Below are positions 16,358 through 25,367 of a stretch of DNA of 64,000 bases, piece after piece. The stretch spans positions 3,596,001 through 3,660,000 of the forward strand of contig NZ_CP085135.1 of NCBI RefSeq assembly GCF_020616515.1, given 5' to 3'. The position numbers were made by a program, and so were the translations under genes. Source of the DNA: Mesorhizobium sp. PAMC28654. Its GTDB lineage: Bacteria > Pseudomonadota > Alphaproteobacteria > Rhizobiales > Rhizobiaceae. The number at the start of each line of letters is the position of its first letter. The first letter of the stretch is position 1. Below the pieces are notes generated by a model. That model did no database searches. It was not told the origin of the DNA and saw only the letters and a program-made list of their open reading frames with translations.

Positions 16358-16847
16358 AAAAAATCCGATCATGCTGCTTTTCTCCCCTCTCGGCATCTCC
16401 GCTCAGGCTGAGAGCCATTGACCGCGCGTGCAGGTCAGCGATTGCCTCATCGATCCGCCGTTGCGCGTCGATCTCATCAGCGACCTTCTGCCAATCGTCG
16501 GTAACTCGTACCTTGGGCCCGTGCGCATAGGTAAGCCGGTATTTCGCCGGGAAGCGATGCTCGGCCCGGGACGGTCTGCCACGCTCGACGCACTTGACGA
16601 AGCCAAGCGCCTCGACACGAGCGATGCATTCCGCTATGGCGGCACGGCGCACGCCCCAGTCCTCGAAATCTGAGAAAGTGACAGGCAGACTGTCGCTCGT
16701 GCCTGCATGTGCCATGTGCTCTTCCTCGATACGTTCGAGCACCAGCTTGTCATTGCCGCGCAGTGCCTTCCATGCCGGCGACAGGCGCATATCGCGCTTG
16801 TGCGCCATGAACTGCGCTGCGATCTTGCCGGGCTTGGGCGGGCTCAT
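16266..16847 (-). CDS. Hypothetical protein, possibly winged-helix, element core gene
   Basis: 193 residues from ATG 16847, which overlaps the previous stop (ATGA). Residues about 25-110 (SPAWKALRGNDKLVLERIEE; IAECIARVEALGFVKCVERG) resemble a winged-helix unit of the kind found in replication-initiator or plasmid proteins. The C-terminus contains an octapeptide repeat (CGFRNQCR, CAFRNQSF) created by the DNA repeat. A role in replication of the element is possible but not shown. Confidence 0.55.
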   Translation of the reverse strand: MSPPKPGKIAAQFMAHKRDMRLSPAWKALRGNDKLVLERIEEEHMAHAGTSDSLPVTFSDFEDWGVRRAAIAECIARVEALGFVKCVERGRPSRAEHRFPAKYRLTYAHGPKVRVTDDWQKVADEIDAQRRIDEAIADLHARSMALSLSGDAERGEKQHDRIFFQCGFRNQCRCAFRNQSFEKPVRKTSLQPW

Positions 16848-17032
16848 TCGGCGCCTCCCGATACCCCAGTCCAACGTGCGCGAGCGTTCGTGATCTCATC
16901 GTTGATCTCCATCGGAGATATATCCGGGTCGATTTCCAACGCCATGCGGTAGAAATCCTTGCCATCGGCGTCTGCCAGCAGCAAGCCGTCGAAGGCGCAG
17001 CGCAAACGGGGCATCAGTCGGGGATCGATCAT
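16844..17032 (-). CDS. Small hypothetical protein coupled to the topoisomerase-like gene
   Basis: 62 residues starting MIDPRLMPRLRCAFDGLLLA. Acidic, with Pro-Asp turns (EIDPDISPMEI). Both ends are in ATGA overlaps, with the topoisomerase-like gene upstream and the 193-residue gene downstream, which suggests a shared function or dosage. No family recognised. Confidence 0.55.
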   Translation of the reverse strand: MIDPRLMPRLRCAFDGLLLADADGKDFYRMALEIDPDISPMEINDEITNARARWTGVSGGAE

Positions 17033-19425
17033 GCTACTTCCCCCTTGTCCAGCGCATGGGCGAGCGCATCTTCCCAAGGCATGGCGGCATCGCGTTCGAA
17101 CTCCTGCCGCATGCGGGCCTCGAGGTCGGGTGGCAGGTCTATGGTGGCAGCATACCGCTGCGCAGCAAGCTCGAGGTCGGCCGCGTCCTGGCGAAGGTGC
17201 CGCATGCCTATGATCTGCCGCGCGCGCCTCTCTATGGTCTCAGTCGGCGGGATGACCTTCTGGACATCGTGCAGCCGCAAGCCGGCCTCGATCCACTCGA
17301 CGAACTGATCAGACGGCATGGCGTTCAGCTCGACACGCCTACCACCGGTGATGAAAGCAATCTCGGCCTCGCTGGCGCCATGGTCACGAAGACCGACCAG
17401 CAGCCGTTCGTGATCGCCCTTGACGTCCTGCCGCTCAGATTGCAGTCCCAGATCGTTGGCCTGGTCGAGCGTCACACCTAACCGCCGGATGTCCGGGGTG
17501 TTGGCGAACTGGTAACGGCTGCTATCCGTCCCCAGCGTGCCAAAGATGCGAATGCCCGAAAGGTCGAGATCGTGCGCGACGAGGATCTTCAGTCCCGACG
17601 CTGAAATCCTGTCGATCAGCGACCGGGCTGCAATCACCGACATGCCCTTGGTCGACATGATGGCGATGTCGAAGCGCTCGGCGATGCGTGCTGCCCGCAG
17701 CAGAGGCTCAAACCCTTCCTTTTCGATGAAGAGCACGGCGCCATATCGATCACCGGGCCCAACCGTTTGGTGAAGGCCGCCGGCAGTCGACAACAGTGAC
17801 GTCGAATGGCGCGGTCGGCGCTGCAGATAGTCTCGCACCTGAAGGGTGCCGAGCGGCAGGCTGTGATTGGTGTGCGGCTCAACCAGATGGCCGCGCGCAT
17901 CGTACACGACGTCCCAGTCCGCGACTGTCTCAGGGTTTTCTTCTATGAACGTCGGCAAGAGCGTCTGGGTGAAATACGCATCGTTCAAGGTGCTTCGCCC
18001 AGTCCACTCCAGGATATGAGGGCGGGCCGCATACATGATTTGCCGGGCATTGGCCGGGAGCGTGCCGCCGGCGCTGGCCTTGTCGTACGCCTCAGCCATG
18101 ATCTTGAAGGCAGCATCCTTGATCGATAAACCTCGCGTGACCGGGCGGTGCGCTGACCGAAGCGCAGAGCCGAGTGCACCAGCCAGTGCATCCTTGAATG
18201 GTGCCAGGTCCGGCGTCTTGCCATCGCTGATCAACGCAATCGCCGGCGCCGTCACAGCGACATTGATGATGTAGGAACCCTTGGAGACCACGCCGATCGA
18301 GGTCCAATCCATTCCGCACCCGCGAAAATATGCCGAGCCTCCGATCTGAACGACGAGGTCGGCAACGGCCGGTGTGCGATTGACGATGAGCTGCGGGGTA
18401 TACTGCTCACCCTTCCCGCTCGAATACTCTTTCGCCCATACCTGGACGAGTGCCGGCACAACAGCGCCACCGACCTCGGCCTCCATCTTCTCCGCTCTGT
18501 AGGAGCCGGAGAAGGCGTCCTCGGGGATCGGGACAAGTTTGGGCTGCTTACCGGCCAACGACTTGAGGACGTCGAGCGACAGGCTGGTAGCGGGTCCGTC
18601 CGGGTCGATGTCACGCTTCCCGTCACCAGATTGACCTTGCTCAAGGGGTCCGCCTGCAGCGTGACATAGGGTGATGTCGAACAGAGCGGCGAGCTCTTGC
18701 GCAGTGCCTCGGGTGGCTTCGATGAGTTCGGCAAAGGCGCCGTTTGAATACCAGTCGGGATGCGTGAGCATTGGCTTTGCGGCCGCGCCGGCAAGGCGAA
18801 CGGCTATGTTGCCCCACAAGGTCGCGTATTGGTCTCTTGGGAGCGCCGGCCCGAAGTGAATAGTGACCCGGGTCCCAGGCTCGAACTGCTGCTTCGAAGT
18901 GGCGGCGACGATCGTTTCGCCCGTGAAGCGATCGGAGGTAAGTTCCTGTCTCACGCCTCGGCTTTCAACCGTGATGTTGCCGCCGCTAGAAAAAGCTGCA
19001 CCAGTGGCAACTCGCAGGCCATTGCCGACCATTCCGCGAGTCGGGCGCCGAATCAGCTTCGTCGACATCATCGGTCGCGTAACTGAGAACAGCGCCACAA
19101 CCTTTGCCGGCGCGATGCCGGGTCCGTCATCCTGGATAATGAAGGTGTCTTGATCCACTTCGGTCAAGATCGCCGTGGCTGCGGCGTCGAGGGCATTGTC
19201 GACAAGCTCCTTCAAGGCCATCCGGCGAAGGTGACGCTTCGGCGCGCCGGCCTTCTGCGACAGTCGATCGGGATGCAGGAACAGGCTGGCATCGGTGCGC
19301 ACGAATTCGATTGCGCTTGCCTGTTTCCTTCGAGCTCGTTCCCTCTGCTTGCGCTGGCGAGCCTGGTCGCGCCGAGCTTCGTGGGTATCGGGAACACCAG
19401 TTATCAATATGTATGATCCGGTCAT
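17029..19425 (-). CDS. Single-chain type IIB topoisomerase-like protein (GHKL + TopoVI-A/Spo11-like)
   Basis: 798 residues. A basic N-terminal helix (about 20-36) precedes a GHKL ATPase domain with N-box Glu73 and Asn77 (KELVDNALDAA), G1 box 99-103 (DDGPG) and G2 box 130-138 (RGMVGNGLR). The C-terminal half resembles TopoVI-A/Spo11: R461-Q-I-M-Y465 aligns with the RDxFY motif that holds the cleaving tyrosine, and a Toprim fold shows Glu568 (FIEKEGFE) and Asp619/Asp621 (HDLDLSGIRI). Archaeal Topo VI splits these activities over two subunits; fused forms (Topo VIII and relatives) are reported from mobile elements. It probably cleaves or relaxes double-stranded DNA using ATP. The start overlaps the 65-residue gene by ATGA. 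Confidence 0.75.
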   Translation of the reverse strand: MTGSYILITGVPDTHEARRDQARQRKQRERARRKQASAIEFVRTDASLFLHPDRLSQKAGAPKRHLRRMALKELVDNALDAAATAILTEVDQDTFIIQDDGPGIAPAKVVALFSVTRPMMSTKLIRRPTRGMVGNGLRVATGAAFSSGGNITVESRGVRQELTSDRFTGETIVAATSKQQFEPGTRVTIHFGPALPRDQYATLWGNIAVRLAGAAAKPMLTHPDWYSNGAFAELIEATRGTAQELAALFDITLCHAAGGPLEQGQSGDGKRDIDPDGPATSLSLDVLKSLAGKQPKLVPIPEDAFSGSYRAEKMEAEVGGAVVPALVQVWAKEYSSGKGEQYTPQLIVNRTPAVADLVVQIGGSAYFRGCGMDWTSIGVVSKGSYIINVAVTAPAIALISDGKTPDLAPFKDALAGALGSALRSAHRPVTRGLSIKDAAFKIMAEAYDKASAGGTLPANARQIMYAARPHILEWTGRSTLNDAYFTQTLLPTFIEENPETVADWDVVYDARGHLVEPHTNHSLPLGTLQVRDYLQRRPRHSTSLLSTAGGLHQTVGPGDRYGAVLFIEKEGFEPLLRAARIAERFDIAIMSTKGMSVIAARSLIDRISASGLKILVAHDLDLSGIRIFGTLGTDSSRYQFANTPDIRRLGVTLDQANDLGLQSERQDVKGDHERLLVGLRDHGASEAEIAFITGGRRVELNAMPSDQFVEWIEAGLRLHDVQKVIPPTETIERRARQIIGMRHLRQDAADLELAAQRYAATIDLPPDLEARMRQEFERDAAMPWEDALAHALDKGEVA

Positions 19426-19619
19426 ATGGCGCGCGCCCTGCGCAATGTGACCTCTCGGATCACCGCGACAGCCTGGTGACTGCTGCAGCCGAAACGGCGC
19501 CGAAGAGCCGGGACGATAGGTCGCTCGCATGAGGAATAGTTCGCGGCGTACCACTCGATCGCCTCGTCGACTATGGCGCTGTGTTCGTGCTCTGGCGGAG
19601 ACAGGGCGGCGGCATTCAT
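19422..19619 (-). CDS. Small protein coupled upstream of the topoisomerase-like gene
   Basis: 65 residues. The segment AIVDEAIEWYAANYSSCERP followed by IVPALRRRFGCSSHQAVAVI looks like a helix-turn-helix that could bind DNA. It starts inside the end of the AlpA gene and ends inside the start of the topoisomerase-like gene (both ATGA), so it belongs to one coupled operon. Confidence 0.6.
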   Translation of the reverse strand: MNAAALSPPEHEHSAIVDEAIEWYAANYSSCERPIVPALRRRFGCSSHQAVAVIREVTLRRARAI

Positions 19620-19813
19620 GCAGCCATTCCGTCGCGCGCGGCGATCTTGCTGGTGAGGAAGGCTTCAACGTCAGCTTCGGGCCAACCGACACGCCGAGCG
19701 GTCAACTGGACAGGCTTGGGAAAGCGACCTTCCGACATTTCGGTGTAGAGGGTCCGACGCGAAAGGCCCGTGCGGTCAAGCACCTGCTCGATCGGGAGGA
19801 TACGGGTGGTCAT
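19616..19813 (-). CDS. AlpA-family phage regulator
   Basis: 65 residues, the full family length. It contains ILPIEQVLDRTGLSRRTLYT and GRFPKPVQLTARRVGWPEAD, the standard AlpA/excisionase-like winged helix with the conserved GWPEADVEAFL end. Such proteins activate or repress excision genes of prophages. It heads a run of five ATGA-coupled genes (AlpA, 65-residue protein, topoisomerase-like protein, 62- and 193-residue proteins) and so probably controls or accompanies their expression. Confidence 0.85.
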   Translation of the reverse strand: MTTRILPIEQVLDRTGLSRRTLYTEMSEGRFPKPVQLTARRVGWPEADVEAFLTSKIAARDGMAA

Positions 19814-19912
19814 CTCTTAATTCGCCTCCTATGCGATAGTGCGCAATAGAGTACGAAAGGTGAACGCAAACTAGGAATTCCTCTCTGCGCGAAATCGCGA
19901 AAAAAGTTTACC

Positions 19913-20755
19913 CTAGCCTGATGCGCGCGATCCCCACGCTGGGATTGCATAGGCGTACTCTGGATGCTGACCTGCATCCCACAGCCGCTTTACATCCGCG
20001 ATTTCGTTCCGAGCCGTCTGATCATCGACTACGCTCTTGAGGCGCGCGGCCTTCATGATCGGCGGCAAGGCGACCGTGATGAATTCCACTGCAGAGCTCA
20101 CCTGCCTGGCGCCAAGCCTATCTTTCGTGGCATGGGCGGTGACCTCCCTGCCAGTGATCCGCTTATAGGCTGCCAACAAGTCGGCAATCAGGACGAAACG
20201 GGGATATTCGGTGCGCCGCTTGGCTTTCTCTTCTTCAGCCTCGTCGGCGAGCGGGACGACGTTCTGCTGCAGCCGAAACCTACCGAACAGGTTTAGCGTG
20301 GTCAGGTGGGACATCATCTCGCTTCGATAATCGACTGATCGCCGATCATCCGCCTTAGCCTTGCCGGCCTTCTCCATGAAACGGAAAGGATCGGCGATCG
20401 TGCCATCAATAGGGCTGAACTGCAGGAACATGTCGAGCAGTGCCTGAGTGTGGAACGCTAGTTGTTCGAGGTATGCCTTCTGGTCCTTCTTGCTGACGCG
20501 CCGCACCTTGTTTCGCAAGAAGCGAGTGGCGCATGCCTCTATGGTCGCAATGACAACAGCGGCCGGATCAGGGAGAAATTCGCCAACAAGACCTTCGATT
20601 TCAGCGCGCCAGGCATCCGACGGCTTCAGGATTTCCGTCAATTTCGCTTGCTGCTCGGCGTCAAAATGAAACTGGATTGCAAGGCGCTGGGCCATGGCAC
20701 TAGGCGGATTGTGTGACCCTGGTGTGCCCCCAAGGACGAGGCTGTTTTTGGCCAT
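19913..20755 (-). CDS. Hypothetical protein at the tRNA edge of the element
   Basis: 280 residues, soluble and mixed helical. I recognise no domain. The middle (RNKVRRVSKKDQKAYLEQLA; ADLLAAYKRITGREVTAHAT) is rich in Lys/Arg and could bind nucleic acid. The start could be ATG 20755 or the internal ATG at 20695 (MAQRLAIQFHF). As the outermost gene next to the tRNA-Arg it occupies the position where element-specific genes often lie. Confidence 0.6.
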   Translation of the reverse strand: MAKNSLVLGGTPGSHNPPSAMAQRLAIQFHFDAEQQAKLTEILKPSDAWRAEIEGLVGEFLPDPAAVVIATIEACATRFLRNKVRRVSKKDQKAYLEQLAFHTQALLDMFLQFSPIDGTIADPFRFMEKAGKAKADDRRSVDYRSEMMSHLTTLNLFGRFRLQQNVVPLADEAEEEKAKRRTEYPRFVLIADLLAAYKRITGREVTAHATKDRLGARQVSSAVEFITVALPPIMKAARLKSVVDDQTARNEIADVKRLWDAGQHPEYAYAIPAWGSRASG

Positions 20756-20778
20756 CAGCCTCCACCCCTTGGAAATAA

Positions 20779-20855
20779 TGGCGCGCCCGGAAGGATTCGA
20801 ACCTCCGACCCCCAGATTCGTAGTCTGGTGCTCTATCCAGCTGAGCTACGGGCGC
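20779..20855 (-). tRNA. tRNA-Arg (anticodon ACG)
   Basis: The minus strand from 20855 reads GCGCCCGTAGCTCAGCTGG and ends GGGCGC-G-CCA. The acceptor stem GCGCCCG/CGGGCGC is perfect, the anticodon stem ccaga/tctgg encloses the loop CTACGAA with anticodon ACG, and the T arm has GGTTCGAATCC. The CCA end is encoded. It reads CGN arginine codons after A34 is deaminated to inosine. Its 3' end faces the integrated element. Confidence 0.95.
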
Positions 20856-21069
20856 GCAACAGACCATGCTTTGCATGGCCTCGCGAACCGATCCTGACGA
20901 CCGGCCACGAACATGACGCGTTCACTAGCGACTGATTTTCCGAAAAGCAAGCCGCTATGCAAAAGTTTTGCCAAGTCGATCATTTGCCAAGTCGATCAAA
21001 TGACGGCGGGCCGACGGAGCCTGCATCAGCGTCAGAGGCCGCACAACAGGCATCGCGCGAAATGGCCGA

Positions 21070-22557
21070 TCAGGCGGGGCGGCGCAGACCGTTGCGGGCC
21101 TGATCGAGCCTGACCGGCTGGTCGGGGATGGTGACCGCGAATGTCGTGCGCCCGCCAATGCTTTCGACAAGCTCCACCGTGCCGCCATGGGCACGGATCA
21201 ATTCATGGGCGATCGCCAGGCCCAGCCCAGTGCCGCCGCTGCGCGCCGAGCCACGGAACGCCGCGAACAGGTTCTCGCGCGCCTTGGGCGGCAGGCCCGG
21301 GCCGGTGTCGGTGACGACGATGCGGCTGACACTGCCCAAGCGCTCGCCCGACACGGCCAGGCGCCGGACCAGCGCGCTCTCGCTGTCCGCCGCCATGGCC
21401 TGCACGGAATTGCGGCACAGATTGGTGAGCACGCGAAACAGCTGGTCGGAATCGGCATCCACCTCGAAGGCCGGCTCGACGGAATTGAGGAACTCGATGC
21501 TCTCGTCGATGTCGAGCAGACCGTGCACGTCCTCGACCAGTTGGCGCAGCCGCACCCTGCGACGCGAAGGCGCGGGCTCCTGCGTGCGGCCATAGGCCAG
21601 CACGCCTTCCGAATAGGAGACGGCACGGTCGAGCGCGCGCAGAAGTTTCGGCGCGAAGGATTGCACGGTCGGGTCCTTCACCTGGCGCAGGCGGTCCGAC
21701 ATCAGTTGCGCCGAGGCCAGGATGTTGCGCATGTCGTGGTTGATCTTCGACACGGCGAGGCCAAGGTCGGCGAGATGCTTCTGCTCGGACAGCATCTTCT
21801 GCAGACGCTCCTGCATCTGCGACAGTTCGCGCTCGGCGACGCCGATCTCATCGGCGCGATCGGCCGGGTGAATGATGCGTCCGGGATCGTCGGGAGCCTC
21901 GGAAAAGGACAGCATCGAGCGCGTCATGGCCCGGATCGGCCCTATCATGATCAGGTCTATGGCGGCATAGACCAGCATCGCGGTGAACAGCGAGATCAGC
22001 AGCGAGACGAAGGCGACATTGCGCGAATAGACGAGCATGGCGTTGCGCAGCCGGAAGTCCGGCATGATCAACTCGAACTCCTTGTCGCTCTCGCCGACCG
22101 GCCCGAAGACACGCAGCATGCGGTCGCCACCGAAAAACAGCGTGTCCAGCGCCCCGGTCATTCCCTTGACCATGCCGATGCTGGCGAGATCGATGTGCTC
22201 GTCAACCTGCGGCGGCATCTCGGCCACCACCAGCAGCCGCGAGACGCCGCCGTCGCGCACCGCGATGGCCTTGGCGCCGATCGACATCAAGACGTCGTTC
22301 TGGGCCGCGCGCGACAGGGACGGCGATTCACCCTCAATCAGGACGATGGACACGGCGGCAGCGGTGCTGAGCCTCTCCTTCAGCCAGCTCAGCCGGTAGC
22401 TGGCGATCCAGGGCAAGAAGATGAGAACTTCCGCCAGCAGCACGAAAACGATGGTGAGCAGCAGCAGCTTTGTCGACAGTCCGCGCGACAAGGGCACCCG
22501 GCGGGCAGCGGTTTTCGCCGGTCCGGTGCCTTCTTCCGCGGGGATGGTTTCACTCAT
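21070..22557 (-). CDS. Membrane sensor histidine kinase
   Basis: 495 residues. Transmembrane spans lie at about 30-54 and 180-205, enclosing a periplasmic sensor region of about 125 residues. A HAMP-like linker follows, then a long helix and the phosphoacceptor His274 (KINHDMRN). The ATPase part has an N-box (LCRNSVQAM), G1 (TDTGPGLPP) and G2 (GGTGLGLAI). It should autophosphorylate and pass phosphate to a response regulator, but no regulator gene is adjacent, so the partner is elsewhere. The signal is unknown. Confidence 0.88.
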   Translation of the reverse strand: MSETIPAEEGTGPAKTAARRVPLSRGLSTKLLLLTIVFVLLAEVLIFLPWIASYRLSWLKERLSTAAAVSIVLIEGESPSLSRAAQNDVLMSIGAKAIAVRDGGVSRLLVVAEMPPQVDEHIDLASIGMVKGMTGALDTLFFGGDRMLRVFGPVGESDKEFELIMPDFRLRNAMLVYSRNVAFVSLLISLFTAMLVYAAIDLIMIGPIRAMTRSMLSFSEAPDDPGRIIHPADRADEIGVAERELSQMQERLQKMLSEQKHLADLGLAVSKINHDMRNILASAQLMSDRLRQVKDPTVQSFAPKLLRALDRAVSYSEGVLAYGRTQEPAPSRRRVRLRQLVEDVHGLLDIDESIEFLNSVEPAFEVDADSDQLFRVLTNLCRNSVQAMAADSESALVRRLAVSGERLGSVSRIVVTDTGPGLPPKARENLFAAFRGSARSGGTGLGLAIAHELIRAHGGTVELVESIGGRTTFAVTIPDQPVRLDQARNGLRRPA

Positions 22558-22708
22558 GCGATTCTGTCTTCACGATCACTTGATCAGCCAAGACTAGGCG
22601 ATTACGGCTTTTTTGCCAATTTCATCCTTCGTCGAAACACAAACGCACAAGCAGGCACCTGGTGCCATCGACGTGGCGACGCCAGCGATCGACCCTGTCG
22701 ACGCTGGA

Positions 22709-22737
22709 TTGACTTCCAAAAGCCTTCTTTCTATAAG
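22709..22737 (+). promoter_or_regulatory. Sigma-70-type promoter for rpmH-rnpA-yidC
   Basis: TTGACT at 22709-22714 and TATAAG at 22732-22737 are separated by exactly 17 bases, close to the housekeeping consensus. It points at rpmH about 120 bases downstream. No transcript data are available to me. Confidence 0.65.
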
Positions 22738-22858
22738 CCCGCACACGCTCGGGCCATTCGTCCCGGCGCGGTTTCGATCGCGCCAAAACCGGCCCGGCAA
22801 AGCTCCTGTTACAAAGTGACAGACACAAGAAGGGCCGCACCCCGCGGTATTAAAAGAA

Positions 22859-22993
22859 ATGAAGCGTACCTACCAACCGTCCAAACTCGTCCGCAAACGC
22901 CGGCACGGTTTCCGTGCCCGCATGGCCACCAAGGGTGGTCGTGGCGTCGTCGCAGCTCGCCGCAATCGCGGCCGCAAGCGGCTCAGCGCCTAA
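22859..22993 (+). CDS. rpmH: 50S ribosomal protein L34
   Basis: 44 residues, [20 protein letters not shown] then [11 protein letters not shown] and a tail of NRGRKRLSA. This is the universal L34 sequence, with Arg/Lys making up a third of it. It belongs to the large ribosomal subunit, where it packs against 23S rRNA. It is the first gene of the conserved rpmH-rnpA-yidC cluster. The start ATG has a weak ribosome site (aaaagaa). Confidence 0.97.
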   Translation: MKRTYQPSKLVRKRRHGFRARMATKGGRGVVAARRNRGRKRLSA

Positions 22994-23010
22994 AGCGGAA
23001 GACAAAATCG

Positions 23011-23364
23011 TTGTCCGCAACCGGCAAGCCAGTGGGGCCAAATCCCAAGCGGCTTCTGAAACGCGCGGAATTCCTGGCCGTCCGTCGTGGTGAAAAGCGG
23101 CGCGGGCGGCTTTTCCTCGTCGAGGTTCTCGACCGCAGCGACCGCGAGGCGCCGCGCGTCGGTTACACTGTCACCAAGAAGGTGGGCAACGCTGTCGTCC
23201 GCAACCGCATCCGGCGGCGGCTCAGGGAAGCCGTACGCGTCCATGCCGCAGATGACATGGTGCCCGGCAATGATTATGTCATCGTCGGGCGCGAAGATGC
23301 GCTCTCCGCCCACTTCGGCCAGTTGAAGGCCGAACTCTCCCGCCGAATTCGCGGAACACGATAG
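23011..23364 (+). CDS. rnpA: Ribonuclease P protein component
   Basis: 117 residues from TTG 23011 (ribosome site cggaag about nine bases upstream). The frame has no nearby ATG, and the family start usually lies just before the KRLLKRAEF segment. The RNase P signature is present: [20 protein letters not shown] followed by RLREAVR. The protein binds the RNase P RNA and helps mature tRNA 5' ends. It lies 17 bases after rpmH and 14 bases before yidC, so the three are almost certainly co-transcribed. Confidence 0.93.
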   Translation: MSATGKPVGPNPKRLLKRAEFLAVRRGEKRRGRLFLVEVLDRSDREAPRVGYTVTKKVGNAVVRNRIRRRLREAVRVHAADDMVPGNDYVIVGREDALSAHFGQLKAELSRRIRGTR

Positions 23365-23378
23365 GCCAAGGGCTCTCG

Positions 23379-25190
23379 ATGGAAAACAACCGTAACTTCT
23401 TCATCACCATCGCGCTGTCGGTGCTGATCCTCACTCTGTGGCAGGTGTTCTACATGAACCCGCGCGTGCAGACGCAGCGCGAGGCCGCCAAAGTCGAGCA
23501 GCAGCGCTTGGAGGAGCAGAAGAAGGCGGCTGGCGGCGCCAATCCAGGCGCTTCCGGGGCGCCGACGCCGCAAGGCACCATACCAAACACATCTGGCGGC
23601 GAAGCCGTTACAGCGGCCAGCCGCGACCAGGCACTGACGGCTTCAAAGCGCGTCAAGATCGACACGCCGAGCCTGGAGGGCTCGATCAACCTGACCGGCG
23701 CGCGTCTTGATGACCTCAAACTCAAGCACTACACCGAAACCGTCGACAAGAATTCGCCCGAGATCTCGCTGCTGAACCCGCAGGCATTGCCCACCGGCTA
23801 TTTCGCCGAGATCGGCTTCGTCGGCAACGACAAGACCGGTGCGGTGCCGGGCTCGGAGACGGTGTGGAGCGTCGACGGCAATCCGACGCTGACCCCTTCG
23901 ACGCCGGTGACGCTCACCTACACCAACGACAAGGGCCTGACTTTCAAGCGCACCTTCTCCGTCGACAGCAACTACATGTTCACGGTCTCGGATACGGTGC
24001 AGAACTCCGGAAGCAGCGCTGTTTCGCTGTTCAACTATGGCCGCGTCACCCGCTACGACAAGCCGGCCGTGGCCAGTACCTATGTGCTGCATGAGGGCCT
24101 GATCGGCTTCACCGGCACCGAGGGCCTTCAGGAGCACAAATACGCGTCCATCGAGAAGGACAAGCAGGCGACGCCCGGCAAGTCGACCGATGGCTGGCTG
24201 GGCATCACCGACAAATACTGGGCGGTGACGCTGGTGCCGAGCGAGAAGCAGCCGTTCCAGCCGCGCTACGCCTATTTCGAGGACGGCCGCCATCGCTACC
24301 AGTCCGACTTCCTGACCGACCCGATCAATGTCGATGCCGGCCAGTCCGCGACCGTCGAGACCGAAGTCTTCGCCGGCGCCAAGGAAGTCGCCAAGATCAA
24401 CGCCTATGCCGAAGACCGCCACATCAAGCGGTTCGACCTCTTGATCGACTGGGGCTGGTTCCACTTCATCACCAAGCCGATGTTCTGGCTGATCGACACG
24501 CTCTACAAATTCCTGGGCAATTTCGGCCTCGCCATCCTGGCCACGACGGTCATCGTCAAGGCCATCTTCTTCCCGCTCGCCAACAAGTCCTACGCGTCGA
24601 TGGCGAATATGAAGAAGGTGCAGCCCAAGATGCTGGAAATCCGCGAGAAGTACGCGGATGACAAGATGAAGCAGCAGCAGGCGATGATGGAGCTGTACAA
24701 GACCGAGAAGATCAACCCACTCGCCGGCTGCTGGCCGGTGGCCTTGCAGATCCCGGTCTTCTTCTCGCTCTACAAGGTGCTCTACATCACCATCGAGATG
24801 CGGCACGCGCCGTTCTTCGGCTGGATCCAAGATCTGGCGGCGCCCGATCCGACCTCGATCTTCAATCTGTTCGGCCTCGTTCCGATCACCCTGCCGCACA
24901 TGCTGATGATCGGCGTCTGGCCGTTGATCATGGGCGTCACCATGTTCCTGCAGATGCGCATGAACCCGACGCCGCCGGACCCGACGCAAGCCGCGATCTT
25001 CACCTGGATGCCGGTGATCTTCACCTTCATGATGGCCGGTTTCCCGGCGGGTCTCGTCATCTACTGGGCCTGGAACAACACGCTGTCGATCCTGCAGCAG
25101 GGCGTGATCATGAAGCGCCAGGGCGCCAAGATCGAGTTGTGGGACAATCTGATCGCGCTGTTCCGAAAGAAAACGTCGCCGGCTGAATAG
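23379..25190 (+). CDS. yidC: Membrane protein insertase YidC
   Basis: 603 residues, normal for the Gram-negative type. The N-terminal anchor is at 7-25, a large periplasmic beta domain covers about 60-350, and the conserved insertase core follows with about five spans (ILATTVIVKAIFFPLANKSY; PVFFSLYKVLYITIEM; a late GLVIYWAWNNTLSILQQ). It inserts inner-membrane proteins with or without SecYEG. The gene ends with a strong terminator. In many alphaproteobacteria engB and argB follow directly; here about 5.4 kb of other genes intervene before engB. Confidence 0.96.
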   Translation: MENNRNFFITIALSVLILTLWQVFYMNPRVQTQREAAKVEQQRLEEQKKAAGGANPGASGAPTPQGTIPNTSGGEAVTAASRDQALTASKRVKIDTPSLEGSINLTGARLDDLKLKHYTETVDKNSPEISLLNPQALPTGYFAEIGFVGNDKTGAVPGSETVWSVDGNPTLTPSTPVTLTYTNDKGLTFKRTFSVDSNYMFTVSDTVQNSGSSAVSLFNYGRVTRYDKPAVASTYVLHEGLIGFTGTEGLQEHKYASIEKDKQATPGKSTDGWLGITDKYWAVTLVPSEKQPFQPRYAYFEDGRHRYQSDFLTDPINVDAGQSATVETEVFAGAKEVAKINAYAEDRHIKRFDLLIDWGWFHFITKPMFWLIDTLYKFLGNFGLAILATTVIVKAIFFPLANKSYASMANMKKVQPKMLEIREKYADDKMKQQQAMMELYKTEKINPLAGCWPVALQIPVFFSLYKVLYITIEMRHAPFFGWIQDLAAPDPTSIFNLFGLVPITLPHMLMIGVWPLIMGVTMFLQMRMNPTPPDPTQAAIFTWMPVIFTFMMAGFPAGLVIYWAWNNTLSILQQGVIMKRQGAKIELWDNLIALFRKKTSPAE

Positions 25191-25216
25191 ACCGCGCTCC
25201 GATAATACAGAACGAT

Positions 25217-25245
25217 AAAAGCCCCGGTCCGCCCGGGGCTTTTTT
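25217..25245 (+). terminator. Rho-independent terminator after yidC
   Basis: agccccgg and ccggggct form an 8-bp stem with a 5-base loop, flanked by A and T runs (six T). It starts about 27 bases after the yidC stop. Confidence 0.9.
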
Positions 25246-25367
25246 GTTGCCATGGCGGCCGATGTTTCCGACAAGCCGTGAAACTTTGCCCGCCCGCACC
25301 CCGTGACTGCTTCCGTAGCAAAATTCCAGGGCCGCCAATTTCGGCGAGCCGTTGCACGGAGGAAGTC

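Larger units (their letters stand above)
7409..20778. mobile_element. Decayed phage-derived integrative element at tRNA-Arg
   Basis: This region carries a tyrosine recombinase (9760), a phage-type HTH regulator (9481), an AlpA regulator (19616), many small ATGA-coupled genes of phage or satellite type, a fused type IIB topoisomerase-like gene and a truncated possible tail gene. The right edge is placed at the tRNA-Arg gene, whose 3' end faces the element, as expected for integration into a tRNA 3' end. I could not find a second copy of the tRNA end in the window, so the left edge is uncertain and could lie before base 1. Confidence 0.55.

Noticed and set aside
20779..20855. Second copy of the tRNA-Arg 3' end as a left attachment site
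   Set aside because: I read through the sequence to its left and found no repeat of the last 20 or more tRNA bases, so no att pair is claimed.
21187..23364. Very long rightward open frame (over 700 codons) across the sensor kinase and rpmH
   Set aside because: It is antisense to a clear histidine kinase and passes through rpmH in another frame. Only its last 117 codons are real (rnpA). Such shadows are common in GC-rich DNA.
23643..25274. Leftward 543-codon open frame
   Set aside because: It lies entirely antisense to yidC, is extremely rich in Arg, His, Asp and Gly, and has no ribosome site; a composition shadow.
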